Origin: JAPLJM01 sp963708515
GTDB lineage: Bacteria; Desulfobacterota; Syntrophia; Syntrophales; Fen-1087
Assembly (NCBI GenBank): GCA_963708515.1
Contig: CAVPSX010000012.1
Location: 186,001 to 250,000, forward strand
Direction: 5' to 3'
Length of the DNA: 64,000 nucleotides
The stretch's first letter is position 1. Every line of letters begins with the position of its first letter. Below are positions 36,084 to 44,339 of this stretch, one piece after another. A program made the translations under genes and the position numbers. Below the pieces are notes generated by a model. The model saw only the letters and a list, made by a program, of their open reading frames with translations. It had not been told where the DNA came from and did not search any database.

Positions 36084-37046
36084 ATGATCACATCGATCCT
36101 GTTAGGGCTTGCCGTCGGCACGGCATTCGGTTACGTATCGCAGCGAGGGCGATTCTGAATGCTCTCGGCCTCTTACGAGGTCGTGACCGGCCGTGAGCCG
36201 TATATGTTGAGGACATACCTTCTGGCCCTACTGGTTCAGATGCTGGCAGTCAATCTGCTGGAAGAATTCGGCTATCTGCCCGTGACCATTCCATTGAATT
36301 TCGGTTTTGCAACAGTGGCCGCAGGATTTGTATTCGGCATCGGCATGGTGCTTTCTGTGGGCTGTGCAGGAGCCGTCTTCTACCGGGTCGGTGAAGGCAA
36401 ACTCGATTACCTTTGGGCAATAGGGGCGTTTGCTATCGGGGTATGGTTCAGCAATGACTGGATCGTCAAGCCCGTTCATCAATTCTTTCACAGCAAGGGG
36501 CTTTCTACAACCCTTCACAACGCACTTGATATAAATCGTCTGCTCTTTGTGTTGGTATTCATTCTTGCGGCGATCATATGGGTATTGAAGGTTCGCAATC
36601 ATCCTTACCAGGGCGGATGGAAATGGCAGTTCACCGGTATGGCCATAGGGCTGATAGGAACAGCAGCATGGACCGTCCACGCCTCCGACGGAAAACCTTA
36701 TGGCCTTGGCATGATGCAGGGCAGTGACGGCCTCGTCTCGCTTGTCTTTGAAGGCGATTTAAGAGTGCTCGACGGAAGTCTTTTTATGGTGCTTGGGGTG
36801 CCTTTGGGTTCATTCATTGCGAGGCGATTGTTCGGGAAGTCGCCCGGGAGGCCATTCAACCCGAAGCGCATTCCACTGTCGCTGGCAGGTGGGGGGCTCA
36901 TGGGTATCTCGGCGGCAATCGCCATGGGAGATAATGTTCTTCATGGGCTGAGCGGTGTGCCCATCCTGGCCATAAGCAGCTTTATTTTTATGATTTGTAT
37001 GTTTGCCGGTGTCTGGGCAGGGGTCAGGCTGAACTGGCTCAGATAA
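36084..37046 (+). CDS. YeeE/YedE-family transporter with in-frame TGA at the conserved cysteine (candidate selenoprotein)
   Basis: If TGA 36156-36158 is read through, the product has 320 residues with many membrane helices. The frame reads GYVSQRGRF-[TGA]-MLSASY: the family motif is (Q/G)RGRFCM, so the TGA replaces its conserved Cys (residue 25). The second-repeat motif GIGMVLSVGCAGAVFYRVGEG keeps its cysteine (C94). The third, normally GCN-type, site reads MGDNVLHGLSG and lacks the cysteine. Family members move thiosulfate or other sulfur or selenium compounds. Read without Sec, translation would start at ATG 36159 and lose the first motif. A weak ribosome-binding site precedes ATG 36084. 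Sequence error (TGC to TGA) is the main alternative. Confidence 0.65.
36166..36200 (+). promoter_or_regulatory. Candidate bacterial SECIS hairpin(s) after the in-frame TGA
   Basis: Two stem-loops follow the TGA. The first (36166-36183) has seven pairs including one G-U around UUAC. The second (36188-36200) has the stem CGGC/GCCG and loop CGUGA. The second loop starts 34 bases after the TGA and has G as its second base followed by U, which fits the published description of bacterial SECIS elements (loop within about 16-37 bases, G in the first two loop positions). Function is inferred. Confidence 0.45.
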
Positions 37047-37251
37047 CGGCATCCGGCCTATGTCGGGAATGATCATAGCCAATATCGGTTTAACGCTTTA
37101 TTTTTTCAACGGGGTGACCTTTGCTGTTTTTCTGGTCGTTCTTGTGCCTTCGTTTGTTCTTCGGATATTGATTGAAGAAAAAATGCTATTTGAATTAGAA
37201 TATTATTCAAACTACGCAAGGGAGCACACGAGAAGGAGATCGTATGAGTGA
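37045..37251 (+). pseudogene. Truncated isoprenylcysteine-type methyltransferase (ICMT/PEMT) remnant
   Basis: The frame just after the transporter stop reads RHPAYVG. After one extra A near 37070-37073 it continues MIIANIGLTLYFF and ends LRILIEEKMLFE-L-EYYSNYARE. This is the C-terminal half of a membrane methyltransferase, including the RHPxYxG motif and the final LEEKxLFE...Y motif. Only about 70 residues remain, so it is probably inactive. It could be translated from 37060 as a 63-residue fragment. Confidence 0.6.
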
Positions 37252-37561
37252 CGACAGGGAATACCGGAAATGGCTGAAGACGTTCTATGAGGGCAGCTTC
37301 CTGGTTAAGGGGTGGACGGCCAGGAAGAAGGAATTGCTTGCCTCTATGGAAGGGCAGGGTGAAGCCGAAATAATCCTTGATGAACTCGGGAAGCTGATTG
37401 GCGATGAATGGGCCAAAGATAACCGCATCAGAAAGATCGATACGGATGACGTGAAAAGATGGGGGGAACAGTTACAGGAGACCAAAGGGAAGCCTGACAA
37501 AAAGATCATCACTGAGCTGAAGAAGATCAAAAAAGAAGTGACAAAAACCCTGAAGGCATGA
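37244..37561 (+). CDS. Hypothetical charged helical protein
   Basis: The 105-residue protein is rich in lysine and glutamate and appears mostly helical (REYRKWLKTFYEGSFLVKGWTARKKELL, ending KKIKKEVTKTL). No domain is recognised. AGAAGGAG before the ATG supports translation. It overlaps the methyltransferase remnant by eight bases and its stop overlaps the next start (ATGA), so the pair is coupled. Confidence 0.6.
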   Translation: MSDDREYRKWLKTFYEGSFLVKGWTARKKELLASMEGQGEAEIILDELGKLIGDEWAKDNRIRKIDTDDVKRWGEQLQETKGKPDKKIITELKKIKKEVTKTLKA

Positions 37562-37761
37562 TCATAAGGCGCTGTAAACTTTGCACCACCGGCAATCTCT
37601 TCGCCTCCTGCAAGGGATGCGGCATGCCTGTGTGCAAAAACTGCTGTCGGATGGAACTCGACGGTTTCGGCTGTGTCTCTGCCTGGCCCGTTTATTACTG
37701 CCTGAATTGTGCCGCAAAGCGAACAAGCCATCCCGACATACCGTTGCGATCCCCGGAATAG
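37558..37761 (+). CDS. Cysteine-rich small zinc-ribbon-like protein
   Basis: The 67-residue protein has three CxxC-type pairs (CKLC, CKGCGMPVCKNCC, CLNC), so it likely binds one or two zinc ions. No family is recognised. It is translationally coupled to the preceding gene. The stretch after it, to vapB at 38025, has no other supported gene. Confidence 0.6.
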   Translation: MIIRRCKLCTTGNLFASCKGCGMPVCKNCCRMELDGFGCVSAWPVYYCLNCAAKRTSHPDIPLRSPE

Positions 37762-37957
37762 CCATTCATAAACTTCGGAATGCAGGTCATTTCTTGAGAT
37801 TCCAAGCTCTGTGACTTGCAAATCTTGATAATTGACCACACGAGCATTTTACTGAATGCCAAATGTAATCAATTATCTGTGCTGTGCATGGCTGTGCACA
37901 GACAGAAATGAACGGACACATCTGGACCGTTACAATTTATTTTCACGAAAATACCTA

Positions 37958-37998
37958 TTGACGGAGCCACATCATTTATGCATACTGATACATATGTA
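37958..37998 (+). promoter_or_regulatory. Promoter and palindromic operator of vapBC
   Basis: TTGACG (37958-37963) and CATACT (37981-37986) are 17 bases apart. The perfect palindrome TACATATGTA (37989-37998) lies just past the -10 and 26 bases before the vapB start. That position fits autoregulation by a VapBC complex. Confidence 0.5.
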
Positions 37999-38024
37999 AT
38001 AGTTGATTGAAAGGAGAGTGCCTA

Positions 38025-38222
38025 ATGAGAACAACGCTTAACATAGAAGATAACCTGTTGGATCAGGCGGCCAGAATGACCGGTGTTGTTGAAAAAACCG
38101 CCTTGGTCAGACTTGGCCTTGAGGCCCTGATCGCAAGAGAAAGTGCTCGCAGGCTCGCTGCGTTGGGGGGAACCGAAAAAAAATTAAAAGTGCCGCCACG
38201 CAGAAGAATCAAAGAGGCATAA
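38025..38222 (+). CDS. vapB: Type II antitoxin, VapB family
   Basis: The 65-residue protein begins MRTTLNIEDNLLDQAARMTGV, the usual N-terminal ribbon-helix-helix of VapB-type antitoxins (LNIDD-like strand, then helix). The disordered C-terminus is basic (KLKVPPRRRIKEA) and would wrap the toxin. AAGGAG lies nine bases upstream of ATG 38025. It is one base from vapC, forming a typical TA operon. Confidence 0.9.
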   Translation: MRTTLNIEDNLLDQAARMTGVVEKTALVRLGLEALIARESARRLAALGGTEKKLKVPPRRRIKEA

Positions 38223-38223
38223 A

Positions 38224-38580
38224 ATGGTCCTTGTGGATACCTCGGTCTGGGTAGCACACTTTCGAGAAAGAAATGCTGGGCTTGCATTGCTCCTGAACAG
38301 CGGTCGGGTGTTCTGTCACCCATTAATCGTTGGGGAATTGGCTTGTGGAAATCTGAAGCAAAGGTCGGAGATCCTCTCTCTCCTGCGTGCGTTGCCCTCA
38401 GTATTAGTGGCTGAACACAATGAGGTGATCGATTTGATTGAGAACCAACGTCTAATGGGGAAAGGCCTGGGGTTTATCGACGTGCATCTGATAGCATCCG
38501 CCCTCATGAGCAGGGTCAACCTTTGGGCGTTCGACAGGAAAATGAATCAATTTGCCGCGCTTCTTGGATTAGCCCATTAA
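38224..38580 (+). CDS. vapC: Type II toxin VapC (PIN-domain ribonuclease)
   Basis: The 118-residue PIN-domain endoribonuclease has acidic residues D5 (VLVDTSVW), E38 (VGELACG), D86 (GFIDVHL) and D104 (AFDRKM) at the expected positions to bind magnesium. VapC toxins cleave tRNA or rRNA and are held in check by VapB. The gene appears intact. Confidence 0.92.
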   Translation: MVLVDTSVWVAHFRERNAGLALLLNSGRVFCHPLIVGELACGNLKQRSEILSLLRALPSVLVAEHNEVIDLIENQRLMGKGLGFIDVHLIASALMSRVNLWAFDRKMNQFAALLGLAH

Positions 38581-38921
38581 ACCACTCGCGGAGAACTATC
38601 TGTATCCCCGCTATCGTCGCCGGGTTGATTGAGAGGACTCAATCGGTTTCTCCTATCAGCCCGACACAGCTATACCGCTTGACTGTACTCATTCACTTGC
38701 AAATACAAGTGCGGGTTTGGGTTGTCTGTCCGAATCAATGATAACCAATCGAAACTTGCAGATTTTTACACGAGATTTTTTCTAGGGGATGCGGTATTTA
38801 GAACTTCCTGAATGGAGCAACTCAAGATAATCATTGTAACATCAGATTACGGATGGTAATTGCTAGGTATGGCGACAATAAATCTTGAGTGCCTCATTTT
38901 TCACTGCCTAGGAGAGGATTT
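38581..38921. other. Non-coding stretch between vapC and the Tat lipoprotein gene
   Basis: I see no gene here. There is no clear attC-like pair. The TAGGAGAGG ribosome-binding site of the next gene lies at 38909-38917. Confidence 0.35.
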
Positions 38922-39722
38922 ATGGACAGGAGACAATTCCTGAAGCTCGCCGGGCTGATCATTATCGGCGAGGGTGCTTTACAAGGCTGCGGGGGTAGCA
39001 ACAATCCGACTTTTAACCCTGATTCACCCCCCACAACACCATCATACCAATCAAGCGAATTATTAAAAATGTTTGAGACAATGGAACCCCTTTACCGTGC
39101 GGCCATGCAGCCGACGATCGATAGAGCGGAGATAGACGAGGTAACAGCGCGAGCTCTGCAGGATTTCAATGCTCTTGCCATGCTGATCCCTTACATCGGT
39201 CCTATGACGTACCCGCTTCCCGGTACACTTGTAGCAAGTGCAGTAGCGCTATCCTTCGGCAGGACCTTCCGATCGATTGGACTGTCTACAGAAGATGCAG
39301 GCAAGATTATCGTCAATGCCTTTAAAGAAGGCATGTCGGCGTACTCCAGCGATGAGCTGCGCGCCCAGGGAGACTACTTTTTTACAGAAGCGAACTATCA
39401 GCAGTACAAAAGGGGCGCAATCGAATCACAGAAGAAGCGTTATCCGGGTGATTGGGTCTATGAATTTCGGGAGGGCCCTGGCGACTTGGAGTGTGAAATC
39501 GATTTTAACGAATGCGCTATCTTGAAATTCTACTCGGCACAGGGGATGGTCGATCTCGTGCCCTATCAGTGTGTGCAGGATTTCATCGTGAGCGACTTGC
39601 AGGGTACTGGCCTGAACAGACAGGGCACACTGGCAGGAGGCGCAGACTGCTGTGACTTCAGGTATAAGAAGGGGCGAGTTGTCAGCGATGGCCTTGCCTG
39701 TTTTGGTGATTTCGCTCGTTAA
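38922..39722 (+). CDS. Tat-exported lipoprotein, ATC hydrolase-like
   Basis: The 266-residue protein starts MDRRQFLKLAGL, a twin-arginine signal (RRxFLK), and has a lipobox ending LQGCGG, so it is predicted to be a folded, Tat-exported lipoprotein. The mature domain, with the alternating pattern around residues 40-220, resembles L-2-amino-thiazoline-4-carboxylate hydrolase-type proteins (PF14196) from memory, but no catalytic residue could be verified. Cysteines near the C-terminus (GGADCCDF, LACFGDF) may form disulfides. It stands alone in the accessory region. Confidence 0.65.
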   Translation: MDRRQFLKLAGLIIIGEGALQGCGGSNNPTFNPDSPPTTPSYQSSELLKMFETMEPLYRAAMQPTIDRAEIDEVTARALQDFNALAMLIPYIGPMTYPLPGTLVASAVALSFGRTFRSIGLSTEDAGKIIVNAFKEGMSAYSSDELRAQGDYFFTEANYQQYKRGAIESQKKRYPGDWVYEFREGPGDLECEIDFNECAILKFYSAQGMVDLVPYQCVQDFIVSDLQGTGLNRQGTLAGGADCCDFRYKKGRVVSDGLACFGDFAR

Positions 39723-39922
39723 TCCGTGCCATCTTTAAATAATCTCTCTACGATATTTGTAGATAAAGCATTTACTGCTTCCTGTAATCCAGCGTCCGGT
39801 ATTTATAAGTAACATGCAGGGTTTCAAGCGATACCCATTAACATGGGCCTTCTTTACAACGGACAAAATTCCCATGATATACCCACCAGGCATATCACGA
39901 TAATAAAGACAAAATGACCGGC

Positions 39923-40036
39923 GCCCAAATTTATTACGTTTGATTTAACTGCGATTTCTTCTTCCCGTTTTTCATTAAAAGGAATAGGATTGCATCACAG
40001 TCGGAAAAAACCCAGCGGGTATATTAATTGTTGGGC
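39923..40036. repeat. attC-like imperfect inverted repeat upstream of the lipoprotein deaminase gene
   Basis: GCCCAAATTTATTA (39923-39936) and TATTAATTGTTGGGC (40022-40036) form imperfect inverted ends about 114 bases apart. The right end GTTGGGC matches the integron core consensus GTTRRRY, and the left end is one base off RYYYAAC. A second GTTAGAC at 40070-40076 also fits that consensus. No integrase gene is in the window, so the assignment is tentative. Confidence 0.35.
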
Positions 40037-40126
40037 CGTCAAAGGAGAAGCGGTTAAATGTCAATTGGGGTTAGACGGTTAGCTTCACCTGCCCCATGAA
40101 ATAATAACCAAAAGGAGAGAATTGAA

Positions 40127-40711
40127 ATGAAGAATATCGCAATGAAAGTTTCGCTCGCATTCCTGCTTTTGACCCTGAGCGCCTGCGCCGGGAAGGGATC
40201 TGGGGATCGGAAGCCCTCTTCGGACCTGAAGGATTTTTCCCTCAATCATCAGCAAATCCTAAAACATCTGAGGACGGCCAATGAGGTCTCCAAAGAAGTG
40301 GTGAAATCTGGTCACCCACCCTTTGGCGCAGTGCTTGTGGCGCCGGATGGCGAGACGGTGCTGATGAAACAGGGAAACGTGAGTTTGATGGACCATGCCG
40401 AAACAGTGATCGCACGGCAGGCATTTGTTAAGTACGACTCCGACTACTTGTGGAAATGTACCCTTGTGACGACGGTCGAACCATGCGCCATGTGCTCCGG
40501 AAACATCTATTGGGCCAACATCGGAAACGTGGTCTATGGCGTTGAGGAAATCACAGCGAAGGAACTGACCGGCGCCGACAAGAGAAACCCCACAATGAAC
40601 CTGCCGTGTCGCACTGTCTTCAAGGCAGGGCAGAAGCCTATCAGGGTAGTGGGCCCCGTTCCGGAACTTGAAGTCGAACTGCTCGCGCCCCACAAGGTCT
40701 ACTGGAAATGA
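40127..40711 (+). CDS. Lipoprotein-anchored nucleobase/nucleoside deaminase (CDA superfamily)
   Basis: The 194-residue protein has a lipoprotein signal peptide (KVSLAFLLLTLSAC, lipobox LSAC) and is predicted to be exported. The deaminase zinc site is HAE (MDHAETVIA) plus PCAMCSG, which is typical of the guanine deaminase/tRNA adenosine deaminase branch. Those enzymes normally act in the cytoplasm, so an exported form is unusual. AAAGGAG precedes the ATG. It has no neighbour on its strand within 350 bases either side. Confidence 0.85.
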   Translation: MKNIAMKVSLAFLLLTLSACAGKGSGDRKPSSDLKDFSLNHQQILKHLRTANEVSKEVVKSGHPPFGAVLVAPDGETVLMKQGNVSLMDHAETVIARQAFVKYDSDYLWKCTLVTTVEPCAMCSGNIYWANIGNVVYGVEEITAKELTGADKRNPTMNLPCRTVFKAGQKPIRVVGPVPELEVELLAPHKVYWK

Positions 40712-41338
40712 AGCAGTCTCATAGCGCAACTCCTCAGATACTACGGCTTCCGGAGCAGAGAGGAATAGAGGGGTCAGCCATTTACAAAGGACAAAAGAAA
40801 CATAATAAACCATTGCCCAACAAGGCAATCCAGCGGACGCCTTACAGCCGCCGCTGATTTCTTCGTACGCGCGTTTCCATTGGTAATCATTACTATTATG
40901 CGTCATCGCAGAGTGTTGACTCGTAGGTAGATACAAGGTCCGGCGAATTTCATTATTGCTGCCACTGCGCCCGAGCAGTTCGAGTTGAAATCTTCTACGC
41001 AGGCACATCGGCCTCCCACACTGACTACAATAAATTATCAGATAACCGTTTAATAAGATATGGAAAGAAGACAAGGTGGAAAAAAATACCGTGGCTAATT
41101 GAATTGTTCAATCAAAGGTACGAATCAACCGGTTGGACTATCATTGATTCCATCCGTCCGGATTTCTTCCCGGATGTCTCCTGTGTCTTTCAGATCCTCG
41201 CTGCCGAAGCAGTATCCCCGTGTCCAATTTGTTTGACAAACCTCCGAAACCTGTTATAGAAGCGGGCATTCTTTTATCAGACTAAATATTTGATGAGCTT
41301 GTAAAAAGAAACAGGCATTGATCAAGGAGAATCAGACC
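40712..41338. other. Non-coding stretch between the deaminase gene and hom
   Basis: The first 110 bases hold nothing clear. GCCCAACAAGGCAATCC begins at 40815, followed by arms CAGCGG...CCGCTG, which resembles the left half of an integron attC site with its right half missing. No gene is supported on either strand. The hom promoter candidate is at 41233-41260. Confidence 0.4.
41233..41260 (+). promoter_or_regulatory. Promoter upstream of hom
   Basis: TTGACA (41233-41238) and TATAGA (41255-41260) are separated by 16 bases and lie 80 bases before the hom start. This matches the sigma-70 consensus well. Confidence 0.6.
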
Positions 41339-42651
41339 ATGAAAACGATCTCCCTGGGTTTAATCGGTTTCGGCACCATCGGCGGCGGTGTGGTGAAACT
41401 CCTGCAGGAAAGCGGGACGCTGATTGAAAAACGCCTCGGGGCCAGGCTGATTCTGAAAAAGATTGCCGACCTGGACATTAAAACACCACGAGTCGTGTCC
41501 GTAAAGAAGTATTTGCTGACCACGGACGTCCAGGCCGTCCTGAACGACCCGGACATCGGGATCGTGATTGAGCTGATGGGCGGCTATGAGCCGGCGCGGT
41601 CCTTTATCCTCAAGGCCATGCGGAACGGGAAGCACGTCGTGACGGCCAACAAGGCGCTGCTGGCGACGCACGGCGATGAGATCTTCCGGGCCGCGGAGAA
41701 GGCGGGAGTGAATATCGGGTTTGAGGCCAGCGTCGGCGGAACCATTCCGGTCATCAAAACCCTGAAGGAATCGCTGGTGGCCAACCGGATCAAATCCATC
41801 TTCGGGATTCTGAACGGCACCTCCAATTATATTCTGACCAGGATGACCGACGAAGGCAAGCCCTTCGACGAAGTCCTGAAGGAAGCGCAGGCCCTCGGAT
41901 TTGCGGAAGCCGATCCTACCTTTGACATCGAAGGGGTGGATGCGGCCCATAAGCTGGCCATCACACTGTCCCTGGCATACGGAAAGCGCGTAAAGTTCGA
42001 CGATCTCTACCGCGAGGGCATTTCCGGGATCAGCCAGCAGGATATTGAATTTGCACGGGAACTGGGATACCGCATCAAGCTGCTGGCCATCGCCATCCGC
42101 CATGATAACAACGTGGAGGCCCGGCTGCATCCCACGATGATCCCCTTCGACCATCTGCTGGCCAGCGTCGGCAGTAATTTCAATGCCTTTCACATTACGG
42201 GCGACGCCTCGGATTCCGTGTTTCTTTACGGCCAGGGGCGGGGATGATGCCCACGGCCAGCGCGGTGATGAGCGATATTGTGGATATATCGAGAGAAATG
42301 CTCAAGGGCGTTTCCGGCCTTGTGCCTGCGCGGTCGCTGCGGGAGGCTATTATTGAAGACATCAAGCTCATGCCCTTCGATGAGATTGAAACCAATTATT
42401 ATTTCCGGTTCTCCGCCGTGGATCAGCCGGGGGTCCTGTCGAAAATATCGGGCATTTTGGGCAAGAACAACATCAGCATCGCCTCGGTGATCCAGAAGGG
42501 CCGGAAGCAGGGCGGCGGCGCGGTTCCCGTGGTCATGACCACGCACCGGGCCCGGGAACGGGATGTACGCTGCGCCCTGGGCGAGATTGATCAGCTCGAC
42601 ATCGTGCAGGGGAAGACGGTATTAATCCGGATCGAAGACCATACATTTTAA
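41339..42651 (+). CDS. hom: Homoserine dehydrogenase (frame break)
   Basis: This enzyme reduces aspartate semialdehyde to homoserine for threonine/methionine synthesis. The first frame has GFGTIGGGVV (NAD(P) site), TANKALLA, FEASVGGTIPVIK and GTSNYIL. The second frame has MMPTASAVMSDIVD and an ACT domain (RFSAVDQPGVLSKIS). A base is missing from the G-run near 42234-42243, where FLYGQGAGMM is expected. The corrected length is 437 residues, which is normal. AAGGAGA sits eight bases before ATG 41339. The break is probably a homopolymer sequencing error. Confidence 0.94.
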
Positions 42652-42705
42652 CAAAGCCGTTCCATAATTTTATGGTTTATAAACTGATTGTTGTGAATTA
42701 ACTTT

Positions 42706-43934
42706 ATGAAATATATCATTTTACTCGGCGACGGCATGGGGGATTATCCCCTTGAAAAGCTGGGGGGCAAGACGCCGCTGGAGGTCGCCCGCATCCCGAA
42801 TATGAACCGGATCGCCGGCGAAGGAACCATCGGGCTTGTGGACACCATTCCGGCGGGTTTCAAACCCGGCAGCGACGTGGCCAACCTGTCCGTGTTGGGC
42901 TATGATCCCGGGATCTGCTATTCCGGCCGCGGTCCGCTCGAAGCGGCCAATATGGGCGTACAGATCAGCCCCGATGATGTGGCCTTCCGCTGCAATCTCG
43001 TGACGCTGGGACCGGAAGCGGACCCGGTCATGGTGGACTATTCCGCCGGCCACATCTCCACCAACGAGGCGGCCCGGATCGTCCTGGATATGGACAAAGC
43101 CATCGGTACGCCGGAATTCCAGTTTTATCCGGGTATCAGCTATCGTCATCTGCTGGTCTGGCGCAACGGCAAGGACGCCGTGGAGACGACGCCGCCCCAT
43201 GACATCACGGGAAAGCCGGCGGATGCCTATCGGATCAAGGGCGATGGCGCCGACAGGCTCGCCGGGCTGATGCGGCAGTCACATTTTTTTTGAAGGACCA
43301 CCCGGTCAACCAGGCGCGGCAGGCCGAAGGTAAAAAGCCGGCCACATCCATCTGGCTCTGGGGGCAGGGCAGGGCGCCGAAGATGGTCCGGCTCACAGAT
43401 CAGTATCATCTTCGCGGCGGGGTGATCTCAGCCGTGGATCTTCTAAACGGCATCGGGGTTTATGCCGGCCTGGAAGTGATCCGCGTTGAAGGCGCCACGG
43501 GCTATATCGATACCAATTATGTCGGGAAAGCGCAGGCCGCCCTGGATGCCTTGAAGGATATGGATTTCATGTTTGTCCACGTCGAGGCGCCGGATGAGAT
43601 GGGACATGCAGGAAACCTCGAGGGTAAAATCCAGGCCATTGAGGACTTTGATGAAAAAGTGGTGGGGACCGTTTTGGCGGGATTGCCGGATTTTGATGAT
43701 TACCGTGTTCTGGTCTTAAGCGATCATCCAACGCCGATTGCAATCAAGACCCATGCGTCCGATCCCAGCGCATTCGCCGTTCTCTCCAGCGTCAAAGACG
43801 AAAACCTGGGGCGCGGCGCGGCTTTCACCGAAGCGGAGGCGCGGGCGGGCGGGATTACGATCTCCCCCGGTTATCGCCTGATGAATCTCTTCATCCGGGA
43901 CTGGAGAAAGTTTGTTGAAGAAAAACGTCAGTAA
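42706..43934 (+). CDS. apgM: Cofactor-independent phosphoglycerate mutase, ApgM family (frame break)
   Basis: A member of the alkaline-phosphatase superfamily ApgM group, about 409 residues. It begins KYIILLGDGMGDYPL and continues KPGSDVANLSVLGYDP, GRGPLEAA and SDHPTPI. A T is missing from the eight-T run near 43284-43291; restoring it gives QSHFFLKDHPVNQ. The usual reaction is 3-phosphoglycerate/2-phosphoglycerate exchange. Because it directly follows hom, it may instead be a homoserine kinase-type member. The start of the next gene overlaps its end by 23 bases. Confidence 0.88.
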
Positions 43935-44322
43935 GATCAGGGTGATCTACGCAGATACCGATGCCATGGGCATCGTCTATCATACAAATTACATCAAGTG
44001 GTTTGAAATCGGCCGGACCGAGCTGCTGCGGGATATGGGGATTTATTATGCGGCCTTCGAGTCGCGGGGATGCAACCTGCCGCTGACCAAAGCGTACTGC
44101 CACTATCTTCTGCCGGCGCGGTATGATGAGGTTCTGCTCATCGAGACTGAAATTGAGTACATCAAGCGAGCCAGCGTTAAATTCAACTGCGTGATCTGGG
44201 ACGAAACGCAGGAAAACAAGCTTGTGGAGGGCTACACCGTCCATGCCTGCACCAACAGCGAGGGAAAAATTGTCCGGATCCCGCAGGATGTCATGGATTT
44301 GATTCATCAGTCCATCAAATAA
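43912..44322 (+). CDS. ybgC: Acyl-CoA thioesterase, YbgC/FcbC type (hotdog fold)
   Basis: The 136-residue protein has the hotdog catalytic motif YADTDAMGIVYHTNYIKWFE, including the conserved aspartate, glycine and glutamate of the 4-hydroxybenzoyl-CoA thioesterase family. Substrate acyl-CoA is unknown. The start is TTG at 43912 or 43915; GGAG at 43903 fits either, and the start lies inside the 3' end of apgM. It is followed by a TPR gene 17 bases later. Confidence 0.85.
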   Translation: MLKKNVSKIRVIYADTDAMGIVYHTNYIKWFEIGRTELLRDMGIYYAAFESRGCNLPLTKAYCHYLLPARYDEVLLIETEIEYIKRASVKFNCVIWDETQENKLVEGYTVHACTNSEGKIVRIPQDVMDLIHQSIK

Positions 44323-44339
44323 GTCTATCAGGAGTCTCA

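Noticed and set aside
35716..36087. Apparent 123-codon gene after recG
   Set aside because: Only its first part resembles a protein, and that part needs a frame change to follow the hydratase family; the rest runs through a terminator.
36156..36158. Simple frameshift explanation for the transporter stop
   Set aside because: Both sides of the TGA are in the same frame, so an indel is not needed; only a substitution or true Sec decoding would explain it.
40259..41074. Long reverse-strand open frame of about 270 codons over the deaminase gene
   Set aside because: It covers the clearly coding plus-strand deaminase in another frame; its product has no recognisable motifs and no ribosome-binding site.
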